44,636 bases of DNA from Oscillospiraceae bacterium (GCA_902798545.1 CADBWQ010000022.1:1-44636); one strand, 5' to 3'; positions 9,660-19,084 are shown, numbered from the stretch's first letter. Translations and numbers: made by a program. Notes: generated by a model from the letters alone, not told the origin.

Positions 9660-11411
9660 TCACAGGGCAAAGCGTCTGATGTATTCCTCGTATGCTTCTC
9701 TGAACTCCGGCGTTTCCTTTTCCTGTAAATTGTGCACATATTTGTGTGTCTGGAAGGCATCTCCCGATAATTCGATCATGGCGGCAGCAATATTCGAACA
9801 ATGATCAGAGACGCGCTCACAGTTGGTCACAATATCATTGAAGACAAAACCCTGTGAAATCGTACAGATTCCCTGCTGCAGCCGTTCCACATGATTCATC
9901 TTCATCTTGTCGCAGAGTTCATCAACGACTTCTTCCAACGGCTCCACGCGGCTGGCAAGCTTCAGATCCTTTTCACAGAAGGCTGTGATGGTCATGCTGA
10001 TGATCTGACACACTGCAGCAAAGAGAACATCCAGTTCCCGTTTGGCATAGTCAGAGAAACGCACGTCCTTATCGTTGAGTTCTTTCGCACTCTCTGCCAG
10101 ATTCAGCGCGTGATCGGAAATCCGTTCAAAGTCCGACAGGGTATGAAGGTATTCACTGACTTCTTCATTCTGGCTGGTTGTCATCTCCTGCCCGGTTATT
10201 CGAATCAGGTAAGTACCCAGACTGTCCTCATAGCGGTCCGCATCATCCTCCAGTCTCTTGACTGTCGCGAACTGTGCATCCGAATATCCGTGGAATAGTT
10301 CCATGGCGGACAGAATCGCCTTCTCTGCAGTCTTTGCCATCTCATGGATGGTCAGTCTCGACTGTTCGATCGCCAGTGCCGGATAGGCAATGAATCGTTC
10401 CTCCAGCTGAATCTCGAGTGTCGGTTCCTGATTTCCCCGTTCGGGAACAAGCGCCGTAACGGCACCCTCTATCACATCGGTAAAAGGAATCTGGATCAGA
10501 ACCATGACAAACCGCAGGGCGGTATTCACAGCAGCAATGGAGAACGGATTCATCACATGCTTGAGGAATGTGAAGTGTACCATGCTGTTTGCGATATAAA
10601 AGAGGCATGCGCACACAAGCACACCGAATCCCGTCGAGAGCGGATAGACCAGCGCTGTCCTTCTCCCGCCGACGTTGGCTCCAATCGCCGAAAACAGCAC
10701 CGGCGCCGATGCACCGAAGGCGACGCCCATCAGCAAGGGAAGAGCTGCCTCAAAGCTCATGGCGCCCGTGACGCTAAGAGCCTGTACAATACCCACAGCG
10801 GCAGACGCGGACTGCAGCAGCGCCGTGAACACGGTCCCGACCAGGATGCCGACAAGCGGGTGGGACATCTTCGTCAGCGTGGAGGTAAACCACTCCTGTC
10901 TGCCAAGGCCGCTGACGGACCCTGACATGGCGCTCATTCCGAACATCAGCACGGCAAAGCCCATCATGATATCGCCGACGTGATGGAGAGCCTGCTTCTT
11001 TCCAAACATTCGCAGACCGATTCCCACTACTGCCACGATGCCCGTCAGGGTAGCAGTCGACACGAGCTCTGCAATTCCACCCGCGCCGTCGATGTAGCTC
11101 AGGCAGATGACCCAGCCGGTGATACTGGTGCCGAGGATGGCGCCGAGGATCACGCCAATTGCCTGCCGCACCTTCATCATCCCGGAGTTTACAAAGCCCA
11201 CAGTCATCACGGCTGTTGCACAGGAAGACTGGATCACCGCCGTCACACCGGTTCCGAGAAGAACCCCCCGGACCGTCGTGCCCGACAGCTGATAGAGGAT
11301 CGGCTCCAGTCTGCTGCCCGAAACTTTTTTCAAGCCCTCTCCCATGAGGCTCATTCCGAAAAGGAACATGGCTACGCCAGTGAGAAGAGAGAAGATTTCA
11401 GAAATGCTCAT
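9660..11411 (-). CDS. Na+/phosphate cotransporter with PhoU-like C-terminal domain
   Basis: A membrane protein of 583 residues. Two Na/Pi symporter repeats occupy about residues 1-320, each with a QS-rich signature (AVIQSSCATAVMT and ALLQSASAAVGIV). A cytoplasmic PhoU-like helical domain fills about 345-560. It imports phosphate with sodium, and the PhoU-like part probably senses or limits uptake. The ATG at 11411 is preferred because AGGAG lies just before it; an ATG 18 bases upstream has no site. It diverges from a PhoP/PhoR-like pair, and Pho-box-like repeats precede it. Confidence 0.92.
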   Translation of the reverse strand: MSISEIFSLLTGVAMFLFGMSLMGEGLKKVSGSRLEPILYQLSGTTVRGVLLGTGVTAVIQSSCATAVMTVGFVNSGMMKVRQAIGVILGAILGTSITGWVICLSYIDGAGGIAELVSTATLTGIVAVVGIGLRMFGKKQALHHVGDIMMGFAVLMFGMSAMSGSVSGLGRQEWFTSTLTKMSHPLVGILVGTVFTALLQSASAAVGIVQALSVTGAMSFEAALPLLMGVAFGASAPVLFSAIGANVGGRRTALVYPLSTGFGVLVCACLFYIANSMVHFTFLKHVMNPFSIAAVNTALRFVMVLIQIPFTDVIEGAVTALVPERGNQEPTLEIQLEERFIAYPALAIEQSRLTIHEMAKTAEKAILSAMELFHGYSDAQFATVKRLEDDADRYEDSLGTYLIRITGQEMTTSQNEEVSEYLHTLSDFERISDHALNLAESAKELNDKDVRFSDYAKRELDVLFAAVCQIISMTITAFCEKDLKLASRVEPLEEVVDELCDKMKMNHVERLQQGICTISQGFVFNDIVTNCERVSDHCSNIAAAMIELSGDAFQTHKYVHNLQEKETPEFREAYEEYIRRFAL

Positions 11412-11442
11412 ACTGTCTCCTGTTATCATTATTGTCCCACGG

Positions 11443-11498
11443 ATTATAGATCGTCCTTCGTTAATTCCTCCACCCGCACAAGGTTAAATCCATGTAAA
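11443..11498 (-). promoter_or_regulatory. Pho-box-like repeats and -10 of the phosphate transporter gene
   Basis: On the minus strand TTTACA (11498-11493), five bases, then TTAACC (11487-11482) match the spacing of Bacillus PhoP boxes (TTAACA-like repeats every 11 bp). The next 11-bp position is degenerate, and TTAACG lies at 11464-11459. TATAAT follows at 11448-11443 without a good -35, as in activator-dependent promoters. Control by the adjacent response regulator is inferred. Confidence 0.45.
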
Positions 11499-11553
11499 AT
11501 CTCTGTTCAGGCCGCTTCTTTTATGATAAGATGCCTGAGAAGAGGTGAATAAA

Positions 11554-12231
11554 ATGATCTACCTGCTGGAGGACGACGACAGCATACGGAAACTGGTGGT
11601 ATACGCTCTGAAGAGTCAGGACTTTGAAGCGGAAGGCTTTGACAGGCCATCTGCCTTTTGGCCTGCCGTGAACGCTGCAGTTCCAAGTCTGATCCTTCTG
11701 GACCTCATGCTTCCCGAAGAGGACGGTCTCTCTGTTCTGAAGAAGCTCCGTGCCGGAGGGGATACGGCGAACATCCCCGTTATCATTCTCACGGCAAAAG
11801 GGACGGAATATGAGCGGGTCGAAGGCCTGGACGCCGGGGCAGACGATTACATCGTTAAGCCTTTTGGCATTATGGAGCTGCTGGCACGTGTTCGAGCAGT
11901 GATGCGTCGAAGCGAGAGGGTATCGTCAGGCCGGGATTACCGGATCGGGGACCTGTATATCTCAGCTGACCGACATGAGGTCAAAAAAGCGGGAGAACCG
12001 ATTTCTCTGACTTTCAAGGAATTTGCACTTCTGGAATTATTGGCCGCCAATGAGGGCAAAGCTCTTACCCGCGGCTATCTGATGGACAAAATCTGGGACC
12101 TGGGCAGCGAGCCGGAGAATCGAACGCTTGATGTACATATACGCTCTCTCCGCTCCAAACTGGGCGATGCCGGTGACTGTATTGAAACTGTCCGGGGAGT
12201 GGGATACAGGTTAAAGGACCGGATCATATGA
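11554..12231 (+). CDS. OmpR/PhoB-family response regulator
   Basis: With the ATG at 11554 (AGAGGTGA 5-12 bases upstream) it has 225 residues; the GTG at 11545 overlaps that site and is less likely. The receiver domain has acidic pocket residues E6-D8, phospho-acceptor D50 (LILLDLMLPEEDG), T80 and K102. The winged helix C-terminal domain spans about 125-222 and includes RTLDVHIRSLRSKLG. The partner kinase gene overlaps its stop as ATGA. A phosphate role, as PhoP, is inferred from the divergent phosphate symporter. Confidence 0.93.
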   Translation: MIYLLEDDDSIRKLVVYALKSQDFEAEGFDRPSAFWPAVNAAVPSLILLDLMLPEEDGLSVLKKLRAGGDTANIPVIILTAKGTEYERVEGLDAGADDYIVKPFGIMELLARVRAVMRRSERVSSGRDYRIGDLYISADRHEVKKAGEPISLTFKEFALLELLAANEGKALTRGYLMDKIWDLGSEPENRTLDVHIRSLRSKLGDAGDCIETVRGVGYRLKDRII

Positions 12232-13544
12232 GAAGAAAAATCTTCAGCTATTCCTTCCTGCTCGGTGTCTCTATTCTTCTCATCTGTGCTGCGCTGTTTT
12301 TTGCGCTTCAGTACTCTCATACATTGGATGAAACCTATGAAGCGCTGAAAGGGGAAGCCGTCTACGCTGCGAGTGGTCTGAGGCTTGGCGAGACAAGTTA
12401 TCTTGAAAGTCTGGGCAGCATCAACCACATCACATGGATCGGCGCCGATGGCAGCGTACTCTACGACAGTGAGTCTCAGGATCTCAGCAGCAGTCAGACT
12501 GACTATTCCGAAGTCAAAAACGCCTTCGATACCGGGGAAGGCAGGGGAATTCGAAGTGCTGTTCCTTCAGGTGAGAACTGCATGTACTACGCTTTTCTCT
12601 GTGAGGATGGCACCGTCCTCCGTCTTTCCCGCCCGCTCAGTGCCGTTCGATCCGCGCTTCTTGCGGTCAGCCCGATCCTCTGGGTTCTGCTGCTTGTACT
12701 GGTGATCTCCGCCGTGATGGCCTTTCGTCTCACGGACCGGATTCTCAAGCCCTTAAACGCACTCAATATCGACGCCCAGAACCCGGCGGCGGTCTATCCG
12801 GAGCTGTCTCCTCTGGTAAACAGAATTCGAGAGCAGCAGGAGGCCATTCAGGAAGAAATCAGCCGACGGGAGGGCCTGCGCAAGGAGTTTTCGGCCAACG
12901 TCTCCCATGAGCTGAAAACACCCCTGACTTCCATCTCCGGCTTTGCAGAGCTGATGCGGGACGGACTTGTCCCCTCGGATAAGGTCAGGGAGTTCTCCGG
13001 TGATATCTGCCGGGAGTCCCAGCGAATGATCACACTGGTGGATGATATCATGCGGCTCAGTCGTCTGGATGAAGAAAAAGGCTTTCCCGAGCCTGAGCCG
13101 GTCGATCTTTACGACATCGCTGAGGACATTTTGCCGAGGCTGGAACGTCCGGCATCTCTCCGTAATATTACGCTGCAGCTCACCGGAGAGCATGCTGAGA
13201 TCATGGGCGTCGCTCCAGTTGTAGATGAGATGATCTTTAATCTCGTAGACAATGCCATCAAGTACAATCGGGACAACGGCTCTGTTACTGTCAGCATCCG
13301 GCGAAAGGAGGAAAAAACCGCTCTGTCCGTTGCGGATACCGGTATCGGTATCCCGGCAGAGGAACAGGAGCGGGTATTTGAACGCTTCTATCGCGTGGAC
13401 AAGAGCCATTCAAAGCAGATCGGCGGGACTGGCCTTGGCCTTTCCATTGTGAAGCATGGGGCCCAGCTTCATGACGCAGGCATTAATTTGAAAAGTGAAC
13501 CCGGGAACGGCACAATTGTGACAATTCTGTTCAACAGCCGATGA
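12228..13544 (+). CDS. Sensor histidine kinase, PhoR-like
   Basis: A 438-residue membrane kinase. Transmembrane helices lie at about 8-28 and 146-166 and enclose an extracytoplasmic sensor of about 115 residues. Phospho-acceptor H227 sits in FSANVSHELKTPLTS. The ATP-binding domain has an N box (FNLVDNAIKYN), G1 (DTGIGIP) and G2 (GTGLGLSIV). It overlaps the regulator gene by 4 bases. It should phosphorylate the upstream response regulator. It lacks a clear PAS domain, and its exact stimulus is inferred from the symporter next door. Confidence 0.92.
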   Translation: MRRKIFSYSFLLGVSILLICAALFFALQYSHTLDETYEALKGEAVYAASGLRLGETSYLESLGSINHITWIGADGSVLYDSESQDLSSSQTDYSEVKNAFDTGEGRGIRSAVPSGENCMYYAFLCEDGTVLRLSRPLSAVRSALLAVSPILWVLLLVLVISAVMAFRLTDRILKPLNALNIDAQNPAAVYPELSPLVNRIREQQEAIQEEISRREGLRKEFSANVSHELKTPLTSISGFAELMRDGLVPSDKVREFSGDICRESQRMITLVDDIMRLSRLDEEKGFPEPEPVDLYDIAEDILPRLERPASLRNITLQLTGEHAEIMGVAPVVDEMIFNLVDNAIKYNRDNGSVTVSIRRKEEKTALSVADTGIGIPAEEQERVFERFYRVDKSHSKQIGGTGLGLSIVKHGAQLHDAGINLKSEPGNGTIVTILFNSR

Positions 13545-13630
13545 CTTTCTGTTTGACCGCCGCCAACTTATGTGAACGAATTCTTTTCTCTGCTGTTTCA
13601 CATTAATTTCGATATAAAGGAGATCCTGTT

Positions 13631-15094
13631 ATGTCCTGTACCACCGTGCTGGTTGGGAAAAATGCCAGCAATGATCATTCCACCATGATTGCCCGGACAG
13701 ATGACGGCCACTTTGACATGAAGAAACTGACCGTCGTCGAGCCGCGTAAGCAGCCTCAAAAATACAGATGTGTCATTTCTCATCTGGAGATCAGCCTGCC
13801 GAACAATCCCATGCGTTACACTGCCTGCCCCAGCGTAGATCCCAAGGATGGTATATGGGCCGCTACCGGCATCAATGCCGCAGGTGTCGGCATGACTGCG
13901 ACAGAGACCATCACCTCCAACCCCCGCGTTCTGGCCGCGGATCCACTGGTGAGATTTCAGGCAGCAAAGTCCAGGCGCGAGAAGGAAATCCCCGGCGGCA
14001 TCGGGGAAGAAGACATTGTCGTTCTGGTCCTGCCATATATCCACAGTGCCAGGGAGGGGGTCCTGCGTCTTGCATCTCTTCTGGAGCAATACGGTACGTA
14101 TGAATCCAACGGCATTGCCTTCAACGATGAGAACGAAGTCTGGTGGATGGAGACCATCGGTGGCCACCACTGGATGGCCCGTCGGGTGCCCGACGACCGT
14201 GTAGTCATTAACCCGAACCAGTTTGGCATGGATGAATTTGACTTTGAGGACGCTTTCGGCAGGCAGAGTTCCCATCTCTGCTCGAAAGATCTGCGGGAAT
14301 TCATTTCGGAGAACGATCTCGACCTGAACCAGAACGGCGCTTTCAATCCCAGAGATATTTTTGGCTCCCATCGGGACATGGATCATATCTACAATACGCC
14401 CCGTGCCTGGTTCATGGGCCGTTTTCTGACACCTTATTCCCACCGCTGGGACGGACCGGATGCGGAGTTTACACCTGAGAGTGACAACATCCCCTGGTCT
14501 TTCATTCCGGATCGAAAGATCACCGTAGAAGACGTCCATTACCTGCTCTCCGGCCACTATCAGGGTACGCCGTATAACCCCTACACCAGCCATGACACCG
14601 GTAAGCGGGGAATGTACCGCTCCATCGGCATCAACCGCACCGGTGTGACTTCCGTTTGCCAGATTCGCAGCGGTGTGCCCGAAGAAATCCGAGGCATCGA
14701 ATGGATCTGCTTCGGCTCCACCACCTTCAGCGCAATGCTTCCCGTATATCCCAACGTCCCGAAGATGCCGGACTATCTCAGTAAGGTTACCCTCGATGCA
14801 TCAACGGAGAACCTTTTCTGGAGCAGCCGCCTGATCGGCGCTCTGGCGGACCCGATCTTTGCCTCCTGTATTCAGGACATCGAGCGCTACCAGACCGCCG
14901 TAACTGTCGGAGGGCGCCGGATTATCCGGGAATACGACCGGAAGATGGCCGAAAGCAGCAACTTTACCCTGGCCATCGAAGCCAACCGGAAACTCTGCGA
15001 CATGTGTCGTGAAGAGACGGTCAAGACCCTGAACAAGATCCTTCAGACAGCTAGTGAGCATATGAAAAACGGATATAACCTCGCCGATAACTGA
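13631..15094 (+). CDS. C69-family dipeptidase
   Basis: A 487-residue Ntn-hydrolase of the PepD/U34 (MEROPS C69) family, which cleaves dipeptides in the cytoplasm. The N-terminal MSCTTVLVGKNAS block places the likely nucleophile at C3, followed by STMIARTDDGH. WWMETIGGHHWMARRVPDD and NPNQF are further family blocks. The start is supported by AAAGGAG 8 bases upstream. Length agrees with the family. It has no signal peptide. It appears monocistronic, with a hairpin downstream. Confidence 0.92.
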   Translation: MSCTTVLVGKNASNDHSTMIARTDDGHFDMKKLTVVEPRKQPQKYRCVISHLEISLPNNPMRYTACPSVDPKDGIWAATGINAAGVGMTATETITSNPRVLAADPLVRFQAAKSRREKEIPGGIGEEDIVVLVLPYIHSAREGVLRLASLLEQYGTYESNGIAFNDENEVWWMETIGGHHWMARRVPDDRVVINPNQFGMDEFDFEDAFGRQSSHLCSKDLREFISENDLDLNQNGAFNPRDIFGSHRDMDHIYNTPRAWFMGRFLTPYSHRWDGPDAEFTPESDNIPWSFIPDRKITVEDVHYLLSGHYQGTPYNPYTSHDTGKRGMYRSIGINRTGVTSVCQIRSGVPEEIRGIEWICFGSTTFSAMLPVYPNVPKMPDYLSKVTLDASTENLFWSSRLIGALADPIFASCIQDIERYQTAVTVGGRRIIREYDRKMAESSNFTLAIEANRKLCDMCREETVKTLNKILQTASEHMKNGYNLADN

Positions 15095-15174
15095 AACAGA
15101 GGAAGATCAACAAACGGGAAGCGGAGGCCTTGGCCGCATCCGGCGTGGAAGAGCTCTCCTTCACCCAGGAATAA
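15091..15174 (+). pseudogene. Coding-like tail after the dipeptidase stop
   Basis: Just past the dipeptidase stop a different frame reads LKQRKINKREAEALAASGVE and ends in LSFTQE and TAA at 15174. It has coding-like composition but no start codon or ribosome site. It may be the end of a deleted gene or an old frameshifted extension. Weak evidence. Confidence 0.25.
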
Positions 15175-15199
15175 GCCTTTGTATGATTTGATCCGCAAC

Positions 15200-15240
15200 A
15201 GATCCCGGTGACCGCAAGGTGCCGGGATCTGCTTGTATCA
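15200..15240 (+). terminator. Hairpin resembling the 74-bp repeats
   Basis: AGATCCCGG (15200-15208) pairs with CCGGGATCT (15222-15230). It is followed directly by GCTTGTATCA (15231-15240), the same ten bases that follow the hairpin in the repeats at 898 and 3526. It lacks a T-tract. Confidence 0.45.
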
Positions 15241-15375
15241 GACTCATTAGCCGCTCATTAACAGCTGTTGCAGGATTCTTTGCTTTCCTTTACAGCATTT
15301 TCTCTTTTCTTTTCGCCGTATTTATAGTCCTTCATGCTAAGATATTTATAATATCACAGCAGGAGGGCTTTGTTT

Positions 15376-15939
15376 ATGGAAGAAACCTTACAGGCAAGTC
15401 TGAACAACGGTGAAAAAATACTGTGGCGCAGCGGCACAGAAGCTTTTGAAACACTGGATAAAACGAATAAACCGGCCTTTATCCGAAATGGCCTCATCGG
15501 AGGATTCATTGCAATCGTAATTGCCATTGCGATGATTGCAACCGGTGGATTTGACCGGAAAACACTTCTTATCATTGTGATCGCTTTTCTGCTCTGCGCT
15601 ATCCCGACGATCAACACACTCAGTGATGCCTCAAAGCTTCGCAAGATCGAGTATATTGCAACGACAGAACGTTTGATCGTCCTCCGCGACTCCGTGCGAA
15701 GCGCCTTCTATTCCCAGATTCAGGCCGCTGCATTCCGGGAAGATGAAGACGGGCATGTTTCCCTGCTCTGCGGGCCGGATGGATTGAAGGCCAAACCGCA
15801 GAAATTTCGCGAAATCTGTGTAGTCGGCAACAGTTCCTCTGATTCCGGCGCCGGGTGTGTGAGATTCTGTTTTTACGCACCAAAAGACCGGGCTGCACTG
15901 CAGAACATCCTGCACGAAAAAATGCCTTCCCTGTTCTGA
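15376..15939 (+). CDS. Small membrane protein with PH-like cytoplasmic domain
   Basis: With the ATG at 15376 (AGGAGGG 8 bases upstream) it has 187 residues. Two adjacent helices lie at about 40-58 and 65-85. The rest is soluble and includes IEYIATTERLIVL near 98-110, a pattern seen in bacterial PH (YdbS/YokE-like) domains that sit at membranes. The family call is tentative and the function unknown. A TATAAT at 15347-15352 implies a short leader. A bidirectional terminator separates it from hypA. Confidence 0.6.
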   Translation: MEETLQASLNNGEKILWRSGTEAFETLDKTNKPAFIRNGLIGGFIAIVIAIAMIATGGFDRKTLLIIVIAFLLCAIPTINTLSDASKLRKIEYIATTERLIVLRDSVRSAFYSQIQAAAFREDEDGHVSLLCGPDGLKAKPQKFREICVVGNSSSDSGAGCVRFCFYAPKDRAALQNILHEKMPSLF

Positions 15940-15969
15940 GCAGGTGCTGTGCATCTGAACATAAACACC

Positions 15970-16013
15970 AAGCCACAAGCCGTATCACGATTCTGTGACG
16001 CAGTTTGTGGCTT
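15970..16013. terminator. Bidirectional terminator between the PH-like gene and hypA
   Basis: AAGCCACAA (15970-15978) pairs with TTGTGGCTT (16005-16013). Inner TCAC/GTGA pairing extends the hairpin. It is followed by TGATTTTATCTT on the plus strand. Confidence 0.7.
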
Positions 16014-16070
16014 TGATTTTATCTTATTTCGTTTAAGCAGCCTCAGGAATCGTTCCCAAGTGCCGATTTC

Positions 16071-16412
16071 TCACTCGAATCCGAGTTCTTTTACGGTCAG
16101 TTCCTTCCCGTGGAGGATCTCATAATCCGCCATGCCGCAGCCGGGGCAAATCCGTTCCTCTTCTTCCGGATTGAAGACCTCCCCGCAGCAGCGGCAGAAG
16201 GCTTCTGGCTCGATCTCCTCGATCTTCAGCTCGGATCCCTCCAGCGCACTCCCCTTGGTGAGATCTCCGTAGTACATTTGCAGATACGGCGGCTCTACCC
16301 CGGTCAGCTTCCCCACCTGAACGGTGAGGAAGCTGACCTTTTCGATTTTATGCTCATTGGTAAACTGGAGCGTGGTGCTGACGATGTTTTCGACGATGCT
16401 GAGTTCGTGCAT
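16071..16412 (-). CDS. hypA: HypA nickel metallochaperone
   Basis: A 113-residue protein with the invariant MHE N-terminus, whose H2 helps bind nickel. Zinc-site cysteine pairs are C73/C76 and C89/C92. HypA delivers Ni(II), with the GTPase HypB, to [NiFe] hydrogenase or other nickel enzymes. It starts 2 bases after the stop of the flavin oxidoreductase and is the second gene of that operon. The two hypB genes lie in the divergent operon. No hydrogenase subunit or other hyp gene is present in the window. Confidence 0.95.
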   Translation of the reverse strand: MHELSIVENIVSTTLQFTNEHKIEKVSFLTVQVGKLTGVEPPYLQMYYGDLTKGSALEGSELKIEEIEPEAFCRCCGEVFNPEEEERICPGCGMADYEILHGKELTVKELGFE

Positions 16413-16414
16413 AC

Positions 16415-19084
16415 TCAGCTCCTCTTCACCATTTCAGAGAGACCATGAGCGACGATATTTGCGCCGCGCTTTACTACATTCTTCGCGAGGCGGCCATACC
16501 AGTGCGCCATATCATTGGCCCACTGGGTGTCGTCCACGCGGACAAGGTGGATAGCGTCAAACTCGCAACGGTGTGTGCATACACCGCATCCAATGCACTT
16601 GTCCATATCCACCACCGACTGGCCGCAGTGCAGGCAGCGGAGCGCTTCTTTCTTGATCTGCTCCTCGGTCAGCCCGGCGCGCAGGTCCTGGAAGGTCTTT
16701 GAGGAGACGGTACCATCGACTTCTGGCACCTGTTGGCGCGGGGTGGTGTTCAGGCGGCCGAGCTCCACAGATACCTTACCGGTATCGACAGCCTGGTAGG
16801 TGCCGTGCCGTGCATCCGTGAGATTGAGTCCGCGGAGCTGGCGGGAGATAGAGATGGCTCCCTCCTTGCCCTGGGCGATGGCATCGATGGCGAACTTCGG
16901 ACCGGTAAGGCAGTCGCCGCCGACAAAGATATCCTTCTGCGCTGTCTGGAAGGAGATACTGTCCGCTTCCGCATTCAGTTTCTTCCCCTTGGCCATGTCA
17001 CCTGTATCCAAACCACCCCAGTCGATGGTCTGGCCGATGGCGGCCACGACACTGTCGACCTCGATCTCTTCATACTCTCCGGTTCCGACAGGTGCCCTGC
17101 GCCCCTTCTCATCCGGCTCGCCGAGCTTCATGATTTCAACCTTCAGTGCCTTGACCTTTCCGTTCTTTCCGATGATCTCCACCGGTGCACTCAGGTAGCG
17201 GAAGGTGACGCCCTCAGAGACCGCCTCGCGGATCTCTTCCTTGTCGGCGGGCATCTCATCCGCGGTTCTGCGGTAGACGATGCAGGTCTCTGCGCCGAGA
17301 CGTACCGCACTGCGGCAGACATCCATGGCCACATTGCCACCGCCGATAACGGCGCATTTCTTGCCGAGCGCGGGCTTTCCGCCGAGGTTAATGTCGCGCA
17401 AAAAGTCCACACCGCCGTACACGCCTTTCAGCTCTTCACCGGGGATGCGAAGCGCCGTACTCTTCTGGGCACCGATGGCGAGATAGAAGGCCTCGTAACC
17501 CTGCTGACGCAGCTCGTCCAGACTGATATCCTTTCCGACTTCTATGCCGCACCGGAATTCGACACCCAGATCGCGGAGCACTTCGATCTCCGAATCAATG
17601 ACTTCCTTCTCCAGGCGGAAAGACGGAATGCCCATCATCAGCATGCCGCCGGGCTTCTCACTCTTCTCAAACACAGTGACCTGGAAACCGTCTGCCGCCA
17701 GATAATAGGCACAGGAAAGGCCTGCAGGGCCGGAACCGACAATTGCGACCTTGTTGTCGTAATGCCCTTTCTTCTCAGGCACAAAGCGGTTTTCCTTCTC
17801 ACGCTCCTGGTCGGCGATGAACATCTTGATGGCGTCAATCGCGAGGGACTGATCCAGAGTGTTTCTGGTGCACTGGGTCTCGCAGGGGTGCGGGCAGATG
17901 CGTCCGCAGACAGCCGGGAGCGGGTTGTCCTTTTTGATAACCTCAAGCGCCTCAAGATACTTGCCCTCAGAGGCCTTCTGGATATAGCCCTGGACGCTGA
18001 TGTGCGCGGGACATGCCACCTTGCAGGGGGCGGTGCCCAGCGGCGAGACAAGATTGCGCTCGTTGATGAAGTCGTCGTGGATGTCGCTCTTGCGCAGGAT
18101 GGTGTTCTGCGCCTTGCGGTACTCTCTGTTCTGGTGTTCCGGGCAGTCGAAGCTGGTGCCCATGGTGACGGCGTTCATCGGGCAGATGGTGACGCACTCA
18201 CCGCAGGCGACGCACTTGTCGTTGTCGATCTTGGCACGGAAGTTGGAGTGGGACATGGGATTGGCGTCCAGACGATTGATCTGACGCAGGCCGGCACAGG
18301 CGCATCCGCAGCAGTTGCAGATGAAGGTGGTATAATCCTTGCCCTCGACCTGGAAGGCACAGTGGACCAGGCCGGACTTTTCGGTATATTCAAGGATCTG
18401 GATGGCTTCTTCTTTGGTCACATAGCGGCCGCGGCCGGTGCGGACGTAGTAATCCGCCGTCTCGTCGAACTGCATGCAGGTCCCCTCAATGGGATGCTCA
18501 CAGCCTTTCCCCACGAGCTTGCCGGCAGTGCGGCAGGCGCAGTCAGCGACGGAATAGGTGTGGGCGCTGTTGACAAAGGTCAGGACATCCTCAAAAGAGT
18601 AGACTTTCTGCTGGGCATTGATCTCTTTCATGACCGGGGTGACCTTCATCAGGCCGCCACCCTGTACGCTGACGTTGCGCAGCAATACGCCCAGTTCATT
18701 CAAAGTCCTGCGGAACTGGAATGCGACTTCCTTGTTTTTCTTCGTCTCCGGATCGGTCATGACAAACTCATAGAAACCCGGGATGAACGGGGTGATGTTG
18801 TAAAAGCACTTTCCGTCCTTGGTAATACGCTCAAAACATGCACCCTTCTGGCTCATATGCTTGAGCAGCTGTGCCGCCTTGTCCACGGGAACCTTAGCCG
18901 CTTCTGCAATCTTCTCCACAGACGTCGGCTTGTTGGGGATGTGCATACCCAATTCGCACTCTTCCTCCGAGATGAGCAGCCGGAACATTTCCACAAACGG
19001 TGCTCCGTCATTCATCGGTCCGAGGAACAGGCCGCCGTGGAAACTGATATATGTGGCGAACTTCGCCCATGCGCTTCTTGCCAT
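16415..19084 (-). CDS. Multidomain Fe-S/FAD pyridine nucleotide oxidoreductase, GltD/NfnB-like
   Basis: An 889-residue cytoplasmic protein; the start at 19084 follows AGGAGG. Residues about 45-95 look like a winged helix. A Cys-rich block follows at about 182-203 (CACR, KGCEHP, GTC) with ICNCCGCACAG near 255-265. A ferredoxin motif CVACGECVTICP lies near 291-302. A GltD-type Fe-S domain begins near 354 (CPAHISVQGYIQKASEGKY). FAD (GSGPAG, about 450) and NAD(P) (GGGNVAMD, about 581) sites follow. A last ferredoxin domain lies near 813-840. It likely moves electrons between NAD(P)H, flavin and Fe-S clusters. Its link to hypA suggests reductive support of nickel-site assembly, which is inference. 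Confidence 0.85.
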   Translation of the reverse strand: MARSAWAKFATYISFHGGLFLGPMNDGAPFVEMFRLLISEEECELGMHIPNKPTSVEKIAEAAKVPVDKAAQLLKHMSQKGACFERITKDGKCFYNITPFIPGFYEFVMTDPETKKNKEVAFQFRRTLNELGVLLRNVSVQGGGLMKVTPVMKEINAQQKVYSFEDVLTFVNSAHTYSVADCACRTAGKLVGKGCEHPIEGTCMQFDETADYYVRTGRGRYVTKEEAIQILEYTEKSGLVHCAFQVEGKDYTTFICNCCGCACAGLRQINRLDANPMSHSNFRAKIDNDKCVACGECVTICPMNAVTMGTSFDCPEHQNREYRKAQNTILRKSDIHDDFINERNLVSPLGTAPCKVACPAHISVQGYIQKASEGKYLEALEVIKKDNPLPAVCGRICPHPCETQCTRNTLDQSLAIDAIKMFIADQEREKENRFVPEKKGHYDNKVAIVGSGPAGLSCAYYLAADGFQVTVFEKSEKPGGMLMMGIPSFRLEKEVIDSEIEVLRDLGVEFRCGIEVGKDISLDELRQQGYEAFYLAIGAQKSTALRIPGEELKGVYGGVDFLRDINLGGKPALGKKCAVIGGGNVAMDVCRSAVRLGAETCIVYRRTADEMPADKEEIREAVSEGVTFRYLSAPVEIIGKNGKVKALKVEIMKLGEPDEKGRRAPVGTGEYEEIEVDSVVAAIGQTIDWGGLDTGDMAKGKKLNAEADSISFQTAQKDIFVGGDCLTGPKFAIDAIAQGKEGAISISRQLRGLNLTDARHGTYQAVDTGKVSVELGRLNTTPRQQVPEVDGTVSSKTFQDLRAGLTEEQIKKEALRCLHCGQSVVDMDKCIGCGVCTHRCEFDAIHLVRVDDTQWANDMAHWYGRLAKNVVKRGANIVAHGLSEMVKRS

